From positions 310,001 through 374,000 of the forward strand of contig NZ_FMVC01000004.1 of NCBI RefSeq assembly GCF_900101855.1: a stretch of 64,000 nt of DNA. Reading direction: 5' to 3'. Source of the stretch: Flavobacterium anhuiense (GTDB lineage: Bacteria > Bacteroidota > Bacteroidia > Flavobacteriales > Flavobacteriaceae). Below the pieces are notes generated by a model. It worked only from the letters and a program-made list of their open reading frames with translations. It did not search any database and was not told the DNA's origin. A program made the translations under genes and the position numbers. Within the stretch, counting starts at the first letter, position 1. Every line of letters starts with the position of its first letter. Of this stretch, positions 26,685 through 37,388 are shown one piece after another.

Positions 26685-28172
26685 ATGGATAGTCCGGTTG
26701 AAATTCCTTTTAAAAGCTTTATTCAGTTAAAACCAGAAGAGAGCACTGCCATTTATCTGCAACTCGTTTTTGAGTTTATCAAAGCCATACAAACGGGTTT
26801 TCTTCCTGAAGGCACCAAACTTCCAGGCACTAGAATTTTATGTAAAGTGCTTTCCGTTAACCGAAATACTTTAATCAAAGCCTTTCAGGATTTAGAATCG
26901 CAAGGTTGGATTGAAACACTTCCGAATAAAGGAACTTTTATTTTATCACAGCAAAAGCAAAAAAATAAAGCCGAATTTACCATTTCGAAAGAACAAAATT
27001 CGTCCGATAATGTCGGTTTCAGTTTTCAGCGTTCTACTATTCTTGAAAGTCCCATAGAAAACAGTAATCTGCCGTATCAGTTTAATGACGGAACGCCCGA
27101 TTTACGATTGGTGCAAACTGATGTTTTAGGTCGGTTATATGTCTCAAAACTAAAAAGAAGAAAAACATCCAAAACTTACGAACAGATAGAATTGCGTTCG
27201 CATTTGAACTTTAAAACTCATTTTTCTAATTATCTGAATTTAACCCGCGGAATCCGCATTTCTACTTCCAATCTTCTTACGGCAAGCAGTCATGAAATTG
27301 CTTTGTATCTGGTTACAAAAGTGCTCATAGCACCCGAAGATAAAGTTGTTGTAGCTTCTCCAGGTTATTATATGTCCAATATGACACTGACTAATACGGG
27401 AGCACAAATTATTTCTATTCCTGTACATGAGGATGGAATTGACACCAAACGTTTGAAGGAAATTTGCGAAACATCAAAAATCAGGGTTTTATATCTGACC
27501 TCCAATTATCATTATCCAACGACCATTTCACTTAGCGCTAAAAAAAGAATCGAGGTTTTGGAATTGGCCAATCAATACGGATTTGTGATTTTGGAAGACG
27601 ATTATGATTTTGATTTTCATTACGACAATAATCCTGTTTTGCCTTTGGCCGCTTTCGATTCCAACCAAAAAGTAGTTTATATCGGTTCGTTTGGGAGATC
27701 GCTTCCTTCAGGTTTTAGTTATGGTTTTGTGGCCGCCCCTGCAGAATTTATTAAGGAACTAGAGAAACATCAAAACATTCTCGAACCAAGAATAGATGTT
27801 ATAAAAGAACAAGTTTTAACCGAATGGATTACCGAAGGTGAAGTGCATCGGCTTTCCAAAAAAAATAAAAAGACTTATAAAGAACGCCGAGATTATTTTG
27901 TTTCACTTTTAAACGAAAAACTAAAAGGTAAAATCAAATTTAAGATTCCGCCTCGAGGATTGGCCATTTGGGTTGAGTGGCTAGGTCATTTTAATCTGAT
28001 ACAATTTCAAAAGGAGTGTGCCAATAATAGCTTGTTTCTGCCGAAAACCATTTTATACCAAACCAAAAATCTTACTGCTACACGTTTAGGATTTGGACAT
28101 TTGGAAAAAGAAGAAATGGAAAAAGCAGTTTCTATTTTGAGTGAAAGTTTGGAAATAATTTTAGCGAAATAA
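26685..28172 (+). CDS. MocR-like regulator (GntR helix-turn-helix plus aminotransferase domain, PLP lysine replaced)
   Basis: A 495-residue regulator. Residues about 15-85 form a GntR winged helix (PGTRILCKVLSVNRNTLIKAF, GWIETLPNKGTFIL). The rest is a fold-type I aminotransferase domain (about 125-490) with ILEDDYDFDFHYDNNPVLP, the block that normally carries the Asp contacting the pyridine nitrogen. The block that should hold the Schiff-base lysine reads YIGSFGR338SLPSG, with Arg where PdxR/MocR proteins have Lys. The protein therefore probably cannot form the usual PLP aldimine. Catalase is convergent downstream. The target is unknown; MocR proteins often control a divergent neighbour, but the upstream neighbour here reads in the same direction. 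Confidence 0.85.
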   Translation: MDSPVEIPFKSFIQLKPEESTAIYLQLVFEFIKAIQTGFLPEGTKLPGTRILCKVLSVNRNTLIKAFQDLESQGWIETLPNKGTFILSQQKQKNKAEFTISKEQNSSDNVGFSFQRSTILESPIENSNLPYQFNDGTPDLRLVQTDVLGRLYVSKLKRRKTSKTYEQIELRSHLNFKTHFSNYLNLTRGIRISTSNLLTASSHEIALYLVTKVLIAPEDKVVVASPGYYMSNMTLTNTGAQIISIPVHEDGIDTKRLKEICETSKIRVLYLTSNYHYPTTISLSAKKRIEVLELANQYGFVILEDDYDFDFHYDNNPVLPLAAFDSNQKVVYIGSFGRSLPSGFSYGFVAAPAEFIKELEKHQNILEPRIDVIKEQVLTEWITEGEVHRLSKKNKKTYKERRDYFVSLLNEKLKGKIKFKIPPRGLAIWVEWLGHFNLIQFQKECANNSLFLPKTILYQTKNLTATRLGFGHLEKEEMEKAVSILSESLEIILAK

Positions 28173-28282
28173 TTTTCATATAACCCGTGGTTTCAGCCAT
28201 GAGAATGCAATGAAATTCCTCTCCGAATGTCCCAATATTTGAATATAAATGCGCATAAACAGCTGTTTATTCTAAAAAAAAA

Positions 28283-28304
28283 TGGCTGTCTTTTTCGACA
28301 GCCA
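28283..28304 (-). terminator. Terminator of the catalase gene
   Basis: TGGCTGTC (28283-28290) pairs with GACAGCCA (28297-28304). On the minus strand it is followed by a run of T, a classic rho-independent terminator. It also lies downstream of the convergent MocR-like gene. The gap 28173-28282 includes a CCCGTGGTTTCA word related to one at about 34655-34672. Confidence 0.75.
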
Positions 28305-28316
28305 ATTGTGCAATTA

Positions 28317-30461
28317 TTATAAAGTTTTTTCTCTTTCCCAAAAACGGTGTTTTCCTAAAGCTTTTATAAAAGAAACACTTAAAGTTTTATCGACTCTATT
28401 TTCACTCATTAAAACTCCTGGATCTTTGTCTTTTATATCACTATTGTTTTTTATAATCTGAGTTCCTTCTCCTTCAGCTGCAATAAATTTACAGTGATGA
28501 TATGAGTCATTTAAAAACTCTTTTACTTCTTTAATTTTTGAAAGATCGGTAATTCCTTTTCCAGCTGGAATAAAAACACCATCAAAAAGCACGGAAGCCG
28601 CAATTTTATAGGTTTGATCAACTGAAATTTCTGTACCATCTTCAGAAACAATTGTTCCTAAATGCGGAGCTATGATAATCGCTTTTGCGCCTGCGTTTTG
28701 CAAAGCTGTTTTCATCGCTTTAACCGAATCGGCACTTACGCCTTCTGTACATAAAAAAGCAATTTGTCGCGTTGCAATGGTATTAGAAACAGTCGGGTTT
28801 TTAAGCATGCTCAAAGCATCAGAATGAGTTATATTCTGATTTACTTTACTAGGTTCTTGAGTACCTTTATCGTCTGCCCCAACTCCATGATTAATCGGTT
28901 TTTCTATATCTTTTGGAACTGGAATTCCTAAATTTTTTCCAACGGTTGCAGCTAAATTGGCATCAACTTGATTTAAAAGCCCAAGCATTCTTTCTCTTAC
29001 CGAAATTGCTTCGACTTTTCCTAATTCAAAAGATAAAGCACTCGCAATATGATCTTGCTCTACAGGAGTCTGGCTATTATAAAAAAGTTTTGCTTGGCTA
29101 AAATGGTCTGAAAAACTTTTGCTTCTTGCTCGTACCTTATGCGCATCAACACGTTCATTAAAACTCACAAATCCGCCCTGATCCATTTTGGCTTGAAACG
29201 GGCATCCTCCACCTAAAGAATTTGGATGGTAACTTACTTTTCCCACCGCAATTTCCTGACGCATATGTCCGTCGCGCTGATTGTTGTGCATTGGAGCAAT
29301 AGTTCTGTTAATTGGAATTTCATGAAAGTTCGGGCTTCCTAATCTTGACAATTGAGTATCAGTATATGAAAATAATCTTCCTTGCAACAGCGGATCATTT
29401 GTAAAATCAATTCCAGGAACAATATGTCCTGGGTGAAACGCAATCTGTTCGGTTTCTGCAAAAAAGTTATCCGGATTTTTATTTAAGACCATTTTTCCGA
29501 TAATGGTTACCGGAACCAATTCTTCTGGAACTAATTTTGTTGGATCAAGCAAATCAAAATCAAATTTATGCTCGTCACTTTCCGGAATAATCTGAACGCC
29601 TAATTCCCATTCTGGAAAATTTCCCGCCTCTATGGTCTCCCACAAATCTTGTTTATGGAAATCTGGATTTTTTCCTGATATTTTTTGCGCCTCATCCCAA
29701 GCAACTCCATGCGTGCCTAATTTGGGTTTCCAATGAAATTTTACAAAATGAGATTCATTTTTCTCATTTACAAATCTAAAAGTGTGGACACCAAAACCTT
29801 CCATCATTCTTAAACTTCTCGGAATCGCTCTGTCACTCATCACCCACATAATCATGTGCATTGATTCGGGCATTAGTGAAATAAAATCCCAAAAAGTATC
29901 ATGTGCCGAAGCCGCCTGAGGAATTTCATTATGAGGTTCTGGTTTAACGGCATGAATTAAATCTGGAAACTTCATTGCATCTTGAATAAAAAATACCGGT
30001 ATATTATTTCCAACCAAATCAAAAATGCCTTCCTGAGTATAAAATTTGACTGCAAAACCGCGAACATCTCGAGCTAAATCTGTAGAACCTCTAGAACCTG
30101 CTACGGTAGAAAAACGAACAAAAACAGGCGTTTTAATACTGGTATCGTTTAAGAAGCCCGCTTTGGTATATTTTTCCATTGTTTTGTACAATTCAAAATA
30201 ACCATGAGCTCCCGAACCTCGCGCATGAACGATGCGCTCTGGAATTCTCTCGTGGTCAAAATGGGTAATTTTTTCTCGCAGTATAAAATCTTCCAAAAGA
30301 GACGGACCTCTTTCTCCTGACTTTAAAGAATTGTTATCGTCATTAATTTTAACGCCTTGGTTAGTGGTTAAAAACTCATTCTGAGCACTAGATTTATTAA
30401 ATTCTAAATCATTCTGTTTGCCATCCGAGTTGTCTTGGTTTGTTTTTTTTGAATTTTTCAT
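28317..30461 (-). CDS. katE: Monofunctional catalase, large-subunit (HPII/KatE) type
   Basis: A heme catalase that dismutates H2O2. The 714-residue length and the C-terminal DJ-1/PfpI-like domain (about 560-714; IATRQIAFLCTEGVSADS, VFIPAGKG) identify the large-subunit clade. The core shows the catalytic His79 in RIVHARGSGAHGYF, the Asn in VGNNIPVFFIQDAMKFPD, the catalase signature around HDTFWDFISLMPES and the heme-ligand Tyr in GRLFSYTDTQLSRLG. The N-terminal 45 residues are hydrophilic and have no signal peptide, so the enzyme is cytoplasmic. It is monocistronic with its own terminator. A TAAATTTG box at 30544-30551 is a candidate promoter. Confidence 0.97.
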   Translation of the reverse strand: MKNSKKTNQDNSDGKQNDLEFNKSSAQNEFLTTNQGVKINDDNNSLKSGERGPSLLEDFILREKITHFDHERIPERIVHARGSGAHGYFELYKTMEKYTKAGFLNDTSIKTPVFVRFSTVAGSRGSTDLARDVRGFAVKFYTQEGIFDLVGNNIPVFFIQDAMKFPDLIHAVKPEPHNEIPQAASAHDTFWDFISLMPESMHMIMWVMSDRAIPRSLRMMEGFGVHTFRFVNEKNESHFVKFHWKPKLGTHGVAWDEAQKISGKNPDFHKQDLWETIEAGNFPEWELGVQIIPESDEHKFDFDLLDPTKLVPEELVPVTIIGKMVLNKNPDNFFAETEQIAFHPGHIVPGIDFTNDPLLQGRLFSYTDTQLSRLGSPNFHEIPINRTIAPMHNNQRDGHMRQEIAVGKVSYHPNSLGGGCPFQAKMDQGGFVSFNERVDAHKVRARSKSFSDHFSQAKLFYNSQTPVEQDHIASALSFELGKVEAISVRERMLGLLNQVDANLAATVGKNLGIPVPKDIEKPINHGVGADDKGTQEPSKVNQNITHSDALSMLKNPTVSNTIATRQIAFLCTEGVSADSVKAMKTALQNAGAKAIIIAPHLGTIVSEDGTEISVDQTYKIAASVLFDGVFIPAGKGITDLSKIKEVKEFLNDSYHHCKFIAAEGEGTQIIKNNSDIKDKDPGVLMSENRVDKTLSVSFIKALGKHRFWEREKTL

Positions 30462-30543
30462 TTTCTGTTGATTTTACATTTACCATTCAATGAACTATAA
30501 ATTTCTACTTTGGTTTGCGAGACATTTCTCTAAAATAGGTCAA

Positions 30544-30551
30544 CAAATTTA
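30544..30551 (-). promoter_or_regulatory. Candidate -7 box upstream of katE
   Basis: TAAATTTG on the minus strand matches TAnnTTTG and lies about 80 nt upstream of the katE ATG. No convincing -33 TTG at normal spacing is visible, so this is tentative. Confidence 0.35.
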
Positions 30552-30730
30552 GGAGGCTTTTTTGGTTTAACTTTATACAATTAAGCTTAAGGATTATAAC
30601 ATTCTAATCACAATCAAAATGAAAATCAGCACTTTACTTATAATTATATAATTACAACTTGTTAATCCTATAACAGGAAAAGCCATTCCGAAAGTACCTT
30701 TGAAATAGAGTTTAATTCAAAAAAAAGCTT

Positions 30731-31213
30731 ATGATTTTTTTCATCATTATACAATTAATTTTAGTTGCTATTGGGGCGACATCGGCTATGACTTGGTTTA
30801 GTTATGCGATGTCGGAGAATTTCAGGGAATTGTATAAAGAACCTGTTTTATTGAGTTTTGCTCTAAAGAAAACAAACATCACCCTTTCCGAAAAATCTCG
30901 GAAAACGTGGGGATGGCTAATACATTATATTATTGGTTTTCTATTTGTTATGGGATATCATATAGTATGGGTGAAGAATATTTTGCCAATTTCGCCACTC
31001 AGTGCGCTTATATTAGGCGTTATCAGTGGTGTAATTGGAATACTCAGCTGGATTGTTATATTTAAAATGACCGACCATCAACCCCCAATTGATTTTAAAG
31101 GTTATTACATTCAGCTGTTCTTTGCCCATATTATTTTTGCCGTCACAGCAACCGCGCTCTACTCTATTTTACTAACTATTTTAACCCTTCTAAAAGCTTA
31201 TGTCACTGTCTAA
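30731..31213 (+). CDS. Small four-helix membrane protein of unknown function
   Basis: A 160-residue integral membrane protein that I do not recognise. Hydrophobic stretches lie at about 1-22, 62-84, 88-112 and 130-155. The first loop is charged (RELYKEPVLL). The end overlaps the start of ligD by 14 bp, so the two are probably translated from one message, but nothing in its sequence links it to DNA repair. Confidence 0.75.
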   Translation: MIFFIIIQLILVAIGATSAMTWFSYAMSENFRELYKEPVLLSFALKKTNITLSEKSRKTWGWLIHYIIGFLFVMGYHIVWVKNILPISPLSALILGVISGVIGILSWIVIFKMTDHQPPIDFKGYYIQLFFAHIIFAVTATALYSILLTILTLLKAYVTV

Positions 31214-33761
31214 ATACAATCAGAAAAGAGATTTTAAACAAACGCGTGAACCGAAAGGAAAAATCGAAAAATCAGCAAGCGAGCTAATTTTTGTCGTGCA
31301 GAAACATGCTGCGTCACATCTTCATTACGATTTTAGGTTAGAGATGGACGGTGTTTTAAAAAGCTGGGCAGTGCCAAAAGGCCCGTCGATGGATCCTGAA
31401 GTGAAACGTTTAGCCATGATGGTTGAGGATCATCCGTACAGCTATAAAGATTTTGAAGGCACCATCCCAGAAGGAAATTACGGTGCTGGAAATGTAATTG
31501 TATGGGATAACGGAACCTATACTTCTGATGAAAAAACGGCTTCTGACGAAAAAAAATTATTGAGCGATCTGGCAAAAGGACATTTGAGTTTTATTTTAAA
31601 GGGCAAAAAATTGAAAGGTGAATTTTCTTTAGTCAAACTTCACGGAAAACAGGAAAATGCTTGGCTGCTAATTAAGAAAAATGATAAATATGCTTCTGAA
31701 GAAGATATTTTAGAGAAGAATAAATCGGTTATTTCTAAAAGAAGTCTAGAACAATTGGTTGAAAAATCTGAAAAGCTCACTTCAAAAAGCGAAGAGAAAA
31801 CTACTGAGAAAAAAGTAGTAAAAAAAAAGTCCAACCCAAAAGCTGACATCGCCGAATTTTTAAAGCCCATGCTTGCCAGCGTAAGCGAAAAACCTTTTGA
31901 TGATGACGAATGGATTTTTGAAAATAAATACGACGGCTACAGAACGATTGCCGTTATTAATCCGCAACAGGTTGATTTGTTCAGCAGAAACGAGCTTTCT
32001 TTTAATGCTAATTTCAAACCCATTGCCGAAGAATTAAAACAAATTGACCACACTGTAGTTTTGGATGGCGAAATTGTAGTAGAAAATGATGCTGGAAGAG
32101 CCGATTTTCAGCTGCTTCAAAACTATATGAAAACAGGAATCGGGAATCTAAAATATTATGTTTTTGATTTATTGAATTTGGACGGAAATCTCATTACGGA
32201 ACTCTCTTTATTGGAAAGAAAAGAACTGCTCAAAATTCTCTTTAATAAATATCCTTTTTCTAATGTTTCTTATTCTGAACATACCGTTGGCGACGGAATT
32301 AAACAATTTGAAAAAGCCGTTAAAAATAAAACTGAAGGCATTATTGCCAAAAGAGCAGACAGCACTTACACTATAAATCGAAGAAGCACCAACTGGCTAA
32401 AAATAAAAACAGCAAATGAAGAAGAAGCAATTATAATTGGCATTACCGAACCGCGAAATTCCAGAAAATATTTTGGCGCTCTTTTACTCGGACAATACGA
32501 TGGCAAAAAACTGCAATATATTGGCAAATGCGGCAGTGGTTTTACAGAAAGCACGCTAAAAGATTTATATACCAAATTAAAACCGCTATTTACAGCCAAA
32601 TCTCCGCTTGACGAAAAAATTCCGATACGCGATAAAATTCAGTGGGTAAATCCAAAAGTGGTGTGTCAGGTTAAATTTTCAGAATGGACTCAAGATCAAC
32701 ATTTAAGACATCCCGTTTACCTCGGAATTCGAATTGATAAAAAAGCAGAGGAAGTTTTTTTATCATTCCCAAAAGACGATTCAACTCAACTAAATTCAGA
32801 TGAAATGGCAATTACACCAGAAAATAAAAAGGAAAAAACAGAAAACGATTATGATTTAAAAGTCGGAAAAACAGTTTTGCATCTTACTAATCAAAACAAA
32901 GTCTATTTCCCAAAAGACGGCATCACTAAAGGCGATATTATTCATTATTATAATGAAGTTTCAGAATTGATTCTGCCTTATTTAAAAGACCGTCCAGAAT
33001 CAATGAACCGTTTTCCTAACGGAATTGATTCGCCAAGCTTCTATCAGAAAGATGTTGATGTAGATAAAATTCCGAAATGGCTCAAAACCAAAAAAGTCTT
33101 CTCAGAATCTAATAATGCCGACATCGATTATCTCATCTGTAATAATAAAGAAACATTGCTTTATATGGCAAATTTGGGCTGTATAGAAATGAATCCGTGG
33201 AACTCGACAACCAAACACATTCAGAATCCAGATTGGCTGGTAATTGATTTGGATCCTGCAGGAAATGATTTTGCTCCTGTGGTGACAACCGCTTTGGTGG
33301 TGAAAGAAGTTTTAGACGAATTAGAAACCGAATGTTTATGTAAGACTTCGGGTGCTTCTGGACTGCATATTTATATTCCGCTTGGCGCGAAATATGATTA
33401 TGATTCCATAAAAATTCTTGGCGAATTAATAGCAAAAGAAGTGCAATCCAGACTTCCAGATATTACTTCAATTGAAAGAAGCATCAAAAAGAGAAAAAAT
33501 AAACTGTACATCGATTTCTTGCAAAACCGACGTGGGCAAACTTTAGCGGCCCCGTATTCTGTTCGACCAAAACCTGGCGCGACAGTTTCTACGCCTTTGG
33601 AATGGAGCGAAGTGAATGAAAAACTGCATCCGTCGCAATTTACCATCAAAAATGTCTTGAAACGTTTTGAGAAAAAAGGAGATTTGTGGACTCCCGTTTT
33701 ATCAAAAGGAGCCGATATTAAAAAGATTATTCACAAACTAGAAGAAAATCAAAACGTTTAA
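31200..33761 (+). CDS. ligD: Multifunctional NHEJ DNA ligase LigD (PE-LIG-POL)
   Basis: An 853-residue enzyme for bacterial non-homologous end joining. Residues about 1-165 are the 3'-phosphoesterase with H42-Y-D44 ([11 protein letters not shown]), AVPKGPS and H78PYSY. A lysine-rich linker (about 165-215) follows. The ATP-dependent ligase (about 220-520) has nucleotidyl-transfer motif I K243-[24 protein letters not shown] and NWLKIKT. The C-terminal primase-polymerase (about 560-853) has the metal-binding [23 protein letters not shown] and [18 protein letters not shown]. The PE-LIG-POL order is that of Pseudomonas LigD. Its partner Ku is encoded convergently with the stop codons overlapping. 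All catalytic motifs look intact. Confidence 0.97.
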   Translation: MSLSKYNQKRDFKQTREPKGKIEKSASELIFVVQKHAASHLHYDFRLEMDGVLKSWAVPKGPSMDPEVKRLAMMVEDHPYSYKDFEGTIPEGNYGAGNVIVWDNGTYTSDEKTASDEKKLLSDLAKGHLSFILKGKKLKGEFSLVKLHGKQENAWLLIKKNDKYASEEDILEKNKSVISKRSLEQLVEKSEKLTSKSEEKTTEKKVVKKKSNPKADIAEFLKPMLASVSEKPFDDDEWIFENKYDGYRTIAVINPQQVDLFSRNELSFNANFKPIAEELKQIDHTVVLDGEIVVENDAGRADFQLLQNYMKTGIGNLKYYVFDLLNLDGNLITELSLLERKELLKILFNKYPFSNVSYSEHTVGDGIKQFEKAVKNKTEGIIAKRADSTYTINRRSTNWLKIKTANEEEAIIIGITEPRNSRKYFGALLLGQYDGKKLQYIGKCGSGFTESTLKDLYTKLKPLFTAKSPLDEKIPIRDKIQWVNPKVVCQVKFSEWTQDQHLRHPVYLGIRIDKKAEEVFLSFPKDDSTQLNSDEMAITPENKKEKTENDYDLKVGKTVLHLTNQNKVYFPKDGITKGDIIHYYNEVSELILPYLKDRPESMNRFPNGIDSPSFYQKDVDVDKIPKWLKTKKVFSESNNADIDYLICNNKETLLYMANLGCIEMNPWNSTTKHIQNPDWLVIDLDPAGNDFAPVVTTALVVKEVLDELETECLCKTSGASGLHIYIPLGAKYDYDSIKILGELIAKEVQSRLPDITSIERSIKKRKNKLYIDFLQNRRGQTLAAPYSVRPKPGATVSTPLEWSEVNEKLHPSQFTIKNVLKRFEKKGDLWTPVLSKGADIKKIIHKLEENQNV

Positions 33762-34537
33762 GAAGATTTTTTCTTTTTGGTTTCCAAACTGGCTTTCAGC
33801 ATTTCCATTAAGTCGTCGCTTTGTTTGTGTACGACTTTTAGTTTTGGAGCCGTTTTTTTGAGTTTTCCTTTGGCTTTCTTTTTAATGATATCCAAAAGTT
33901 TGGCGGTATATTCGTCTTTAAAACCAGAAATATCAAATTTCTCGGTAAGCTGATCGATTAGTTTTTCGGCCATGTCCATTTCTTTTGTAGACTTTTTGGA
34001 CATTGGCGGAAGCTTTAATTCATCTGTACTTCTAATTTCCTGTTCAAAACGAATTCGGTTTAAAACAATGACATTTTTGTACGGTTTTAAAATAGCCAGA
34101 CTTTCTTTGTTTCTTAAAACAAATCTCGTAACGCCAACTTTTCCTGAAGCTTCAAGCGCATCACGAAGCAATCCATACGCATTCATCGCGCCTTTATCGG
34201 GTTCTAGATAATATGGCTGTTCGTAATAAATACTTTCAATTTCTTTTTCGAAAGCAAAACTTTCAATATCGATTGTTTTGGTTTTAATGGCATCTGCAGC
34301 TTCAAAATCGGAATCTTCCAGAATAACATATTTGCCTTCAAGATTATACCCTTTTACGATATTAGCAAAATCTACTTCTTTTCCTGTGTCTTCATTGACA
34401 CGCTTAAACTTGATATTGGCGTGATCTTTTGCATCAAGCATGTCCATATCCAAACTGCTTTCCTGCACCGCCGAAAACATTTTTATCGGAATATTAATTA
34501 ATCCAAAACTTACCGAACCTGTCCAAATTGATCTCAT
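33758..34537 (-). CDS. ku: Ku DNA end-binding protein
   Basis: A 259-residue bacterial Ku that forms a homodimeric ring on double-strand ends and recruits LigD. The core opens with [23 protein letters not shown] and continues with the expected ring domain ([59 protein letters not shown]). It ends in a short Lys-rich tail, as usual for the minimal bacterial form. Its stop overlaps that of ligD by 4 bp (33758-33761) in a tail-to-tail arrangement, so the two mRNAs are complementary at their 3' ends and must read through each other unless termination is tight. Confidence 0.97.
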   Translation of the reverse strand: MRSIWTGSVSFGLINIPIKMFSAVQESSLDMDMLDAKDHANIKFKRVNEDTGKEVDFANIVKGYNLEGKYVILEDSDFEAADAIKTKTIDIESFAFEKEIESIYYEQPYYLEPDKGAMNAYGLLRDALEASGKVGVTRFVLRNKESLAILKPYKNVIVLNRIRFEQEIRSTDELKLPPMSKKSTKEMDMAEKLIDQLTEKFDISGFKDEYTAKLLDIIKKKAKGKLKKTAPKLKVVHKQSDDLMEMLKASLETKKKKSS

Positions 34538-34774
34538 GGCTTTTGCTTTAAAAATTGAACTCTAATTTAGTTCAACCAAAAAACGTAAGCCTTACAAAAT
34601 CAAAAAATTACTTTATAAAATTATGAGTTATGAGTTATGAGTTTTACTGATGTGTTCACGTGGTTGAAACCACGGGCTATGTTTGAATAGTTATGCACAT
34701 AGAATAAAAAAATTATGAGTTATGAATTACAAGCACGACCACGCTCATAATTCATAACTCATAACTAAAAAAAA
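34538..34774. repeat. Intergenic ATGAGTT repeats and palindromic word
   Basis: This gap holds tandem ATGAGTT units near 34622-34644, then a CCGTGGTTTCA-type palindromic word (about 34655-34672, GTGGTTGAAACCACG), then the hairpin listed separately. The palindromic word also occurs, in part, at about 28183-28195. No gene is visible. Confidence 0.55.
34713..34764 (-). terminator. Hairpin terminator of metNIQ
   Basis: TTATGAGTTATGAATTA (34713-34729) and TAATTCATAACTCATAA (34748-34764) are a perfect 17-bp inverted pair with an 18-nt loop. On the minus strand AATTTTTTTATTC follows, so it should terminate the metQ-distal transcript. Confidence 0.65.
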
Positions 34775-35587
34775 TTACCATCCTCTTACAGCACCGCCTT
34801 TAAACTCGCGTTCAGCTGCTTTTTCCACTTCTGGAGATTGAAAAGCTTGTAAAAACTGTTTTACTTTTTCTTCGTTTTTATTGTCTTCACGGCTTACGAC
34901 CAAATTTACATAAGGTGAATCATTATCTTCAACAAACAAAGCGTCACGCGAAGGAACCAATCCAGCTGCAGACGCAAAAGTATTGTTGATAATGGCGATA
35001 GAAACATTTTGGTCGTCTAAAGCTCGAGGCAATTGAGGCGCTTCTAACTCTAAAATTTTTAAATTTTTAGGATTGCTTACGATATCTGTTACTTTTGGCA
35101 ATAAACCAACACCTTCTCTTAGTTTCAATAATCCGTTTTTCTGTAGAAGCAATAAAGAACGTCCGCCGTTTGTTGGATCATTTGGAATAATAATCGTGCT
35201 TTCGTTTTTCAATTCAGAAAGACTTTTTATTTTTTTAGAATAAGCTGCAATCGGGTATACAAATGTATTTCCGATAATGGCCAATTTATAGCCTCTTTGT
35301 TTAGACTGCTCGTCTAAATATGGTTTGTGCTGAAAAGCATTTGCATCGATATCACCCTGGCTTAAAGCTTCATTTGGAATTACGTAGTCGTTAAACGAAA
35401 CCAATTCTACTTCCAATCCGAATTTTTCTTTTGCCACTTTTTTAGCCGCTTCAGCCACTTTTAATTCTGGTCCCGATGCCACACCCACTTTTATAAAATG
35501 AGGATCATTGTTTTTACTTTTTCCGCAATTAACCAAAACAAAAGACAAAGCAAATATCCCGGCAGTTTTTAAAATATTTAATTTCAT
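34775..35587 (-). CDS. metQ: D/L-methionine-binding lipoprotein MetQ
   Basis: The substrate-binding component of the methionine ABC importer (NlpA family), 270 aa. The signal peptide ends with a lipobox Cys22 (FALSFVLVNCGKSKNN). Family blocks are KVGVASGPELKVAEAAKKVA, FNDYVIPNEALSQGDIDANAFQHKPYLD, SKKIKSLSELKN and IIPNDPTNGGRSLLLLQKNGLL, which belong to the methionine pocket. It ends in the typical FKGGAVRGW. It is encoded 43 bp after metI in a complete metNIQ operon. Confidence 0.94.
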   Translation of the reverse strand: MKLNILKTAGIFALSFVLVNCGKSKNNDPHFIKVGVASGPELKVAEAAKKVAKEKFGLEVELVSFNDYVIPNEALSQGDIDANAFQHKPYLDEQSKQRGYKLAIIGNTFVYPIAAYSKKIKSLSELKNESTIIIPNDPTNGGRSLLLLQKNGLLKLREGVGLLPKVTDIVSNPKNLKILELEAPQLPRALDDQNVSIAIINNTFASAAGLVPSRDALFVEDNDSPYVNLVVSREDNKNEEKVKQFLQAFQSPEVEKAAEREFKGGAVRGW

Positions 35588-35630
35588 GATTGTTCTATTT
35601 TTTAATTTTTAATTCTAAATTTTTAATTGA

Positions 35631-36284
35631 TTATCTGTGATCAAATCTCTTTGATAATCGGTCTCCAGCAAACTGAATCGCGAATACCAAAATGACCAAT
35701 AATGCCAAAACCGAATTCATGGTCACGGCATCATAACCAATATATCCGTATTGATATCCAACTTGCCCTAAACCACCTGCTCCAACAGCTCCACCCATTG
35801 CAGAATATCCGACAAGGGTAATTAAAGTAATAGAAGCTGCATTGATTAAAGAAGGAAGAGCTTCTGGCAATAATACTTTGTACACAATTTGCAAAGGAGT
35901 TGCACCCAATGCTCTTGCTGCTTCGATTAATCCAGACGGAAGGCTCAACAAACTGTTTTCTACCAAACGGGCAATAAATGGCGCTGCACCAATGCTCAAC
36001 GGAACCAAAGCCGCGCTAACGCCAATTGAAGTGCCAACAATAGCACGTGTAAACGGAATCATCCAAACGATCAAAATAATGAATGGAATGGAACGAAAAA
36101 CATTTACTATAACTGATAATGTTCTGTTTAAAACGGGTTGGTCCAGAATCTGATTTTTACGAGTCAAGAACAATAAAATTCCTGTTGGAAGTCCTAATAA
36201 AAAACCGAAAAAGCCCGATACAAAAGTCATAACAATGGTTTCCCATGTTCCTTTTAACAATAAATCTATAAGAGAATCAGACAT
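35631..36284 (-). CDS. metI: Methionine ABC transporter permease MetI
   Basis: A 217-residue inner-membrane permease with five helices. The BPD-type coupling motif is [24 protein letters not shown], which docks on MetN. The start overlaps the end of metN by 8 bp, indicating translational coupling. Confidence 0.95.
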   Translation of the reverse strand: MSDSLIDLLLKGTWETIVMTFVSGFFGFLLGLPTGILLFLTRKNQILDQPVLNRTLSVIVNVFRSIPFIILIVWMIPFTRAIVGTSIGVSAALVPLSIGAAPFIARLVENSLLSLPSGLIEAARALGATPLQIVYKVLLPEALPSLINAASITLITLVGYSAMGGAVGAGGLGQVGYQYGYIGYDAVTMNSVLALLVILVFAIQFAGDRLSKRFDHR

Positions 36285-37308
36285 AACCTAAAATTTCTGT
36301 TTTAATGTGTTTTGAATTAAAATATTGAATCGCTGCATCGTAATTTTCGCGTTTTCCTGAAAGTTCGATCAGCATCACGCCAAAATTAACCTCGCCAGCC
36401 TGATCCATTTGCGCGCTGACAATTTTGAAATCGGTATCAAAAAGTCTAGAAACCTCTGAAATAACAGGCTCGTTAACTGATTTTCCCGTCATTTCCAGTT
36501 TTAATAATGGATTCAAATTACCGTTGTCATCTTTTTGCAATTTTTCCTGATAAACAGACGGAATCTCGATATGAAGCGAAGAAGAAATAAATTCTTTTGT
36601 CAGTTCATGTTTCGGATCTGCAAAGATTTCGCCCACACTTCCCTGCTCTATCAATTTTCCGTGACTGATAACCGCAACTTCATCACAAATCGATTTTACC
36701 ACTTCCATTTGGTGCGTAATCAGCAAAACGGTAATGTTCAGACGTTTGTTGATGTCTTTCAATAAATTCAAAATCGATCTTGTTGTTGCAGGATCAAGCG
36801 CACTTGTAGCTTCATCAGACAAAAGCACTTTCGGATTATTGGCTAAAGTTCTTGCAATCGCCACTCTTTGTTTTTGTCCACCAGAAAGACTTGCCGGATA
36901 ATCGTTTGCTTTTTCCGCCAATCCAACCAATTGCAATAATTCTAAAACACGCGTTTTAATTTCGCTTTTTGAAATTCCTGCCAGTTCTAACGGAAAAGCC
37001 ACATTATCAAAAACTGTTCTTGAAGAAAGCAGATTGAAGTGCTGAAAAATCATTCCGATTTGTCTTCTCTCAATCGCCAATTCTGCGTTTGATAATTGCA
37101 TTAAAGATTTGCCATCAACGATAATTTCGCCAGAAGTTGGTCTTTCCAACAAGTTCACGCAGCGAATCAAAGTACTTTTTCCTGCTCCGGAAGTTCCAAT
37201 TACACCAAAAATTTTTCCCTCAGGAACCTTTAAAGAGACATCAGATAAAGCAGCAACAATTCTGTCTTTCTGATGAAACGTTTTGGTTACATTTTTTAAT
37301 TCAATCAT
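36277..37308 (-). CDS. metN: Methionine ABC transporter ATPase MetN
   Basis: A 343-residue ATPase with Walker [15 protein letters not shown]-loop MIFQHFNLL, signature [12 protein letters not shown], Walker [13 protein letters not shown] and H-loop LLITHQMEV, all canonical. The C-terminal ~80 residues are the NIL domain that binds methionine and gives trans-inhibition in E. coli MetNI. A Met-rich leader ORF and a terminator-like hairpin precede it (37321-37478), suggesting attenuation by methionine supply. The start at 37308 lies 13 nt beyond the T-rich end of that hairpin. Confidence 0.95.
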   Translation of the reverse strand: MIELKNVTKTFHQKDRIVAALSDVSLKVPEGKIFGVIGTSGAGKSTLIRCVNLLERPTSGEIIVDGKSLMQLSNAELAIERRQIGMIFQHFNLLSSRTVFDNVAFPLELAGISKSEIKTRVLELLQLVGLAEKANDYPASLSGGQKQRVAIARTLANNPKVLLSDEATSALDPATTRSILNLLKDINKRLNITVLLITHQMEVVKSICDEVAVISHGKLIEQGSVGEIFADPKHELTKEFISSSLHIEIPSVYQEKLQKDDNGNLNPLLKLEMTGKSVNEPVISEVSRLFDTDFKIVSAQMDQAGEVNFGVMLIELSGKRENYDAAIQYFNSKHIKTEILGYV

Positions 37309-37331
37309 TCTTTACGGTTTAAAAACAAGAA

Positions 37332-37358
37332 AGCCTTTCATAAATTAGTTGAAAGGCT
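37332..37358 (-). terminator. Terminator-like hairpin between the leader ORF and metN (candidate attenuator)
   Basis: AGCCTTTCA and TGAAAGGCT form a 9-bp perfect stem with a 9-nt loop. On the minus strand it is followed by TTCTTGTTTTT. It lies 30 nt after the leader ORF stop and 23 nt before metN. Confidence 0.6.
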
Positions 37359-37388
37359 CTTTCGAAATAAATTTTATCATTTTATATA

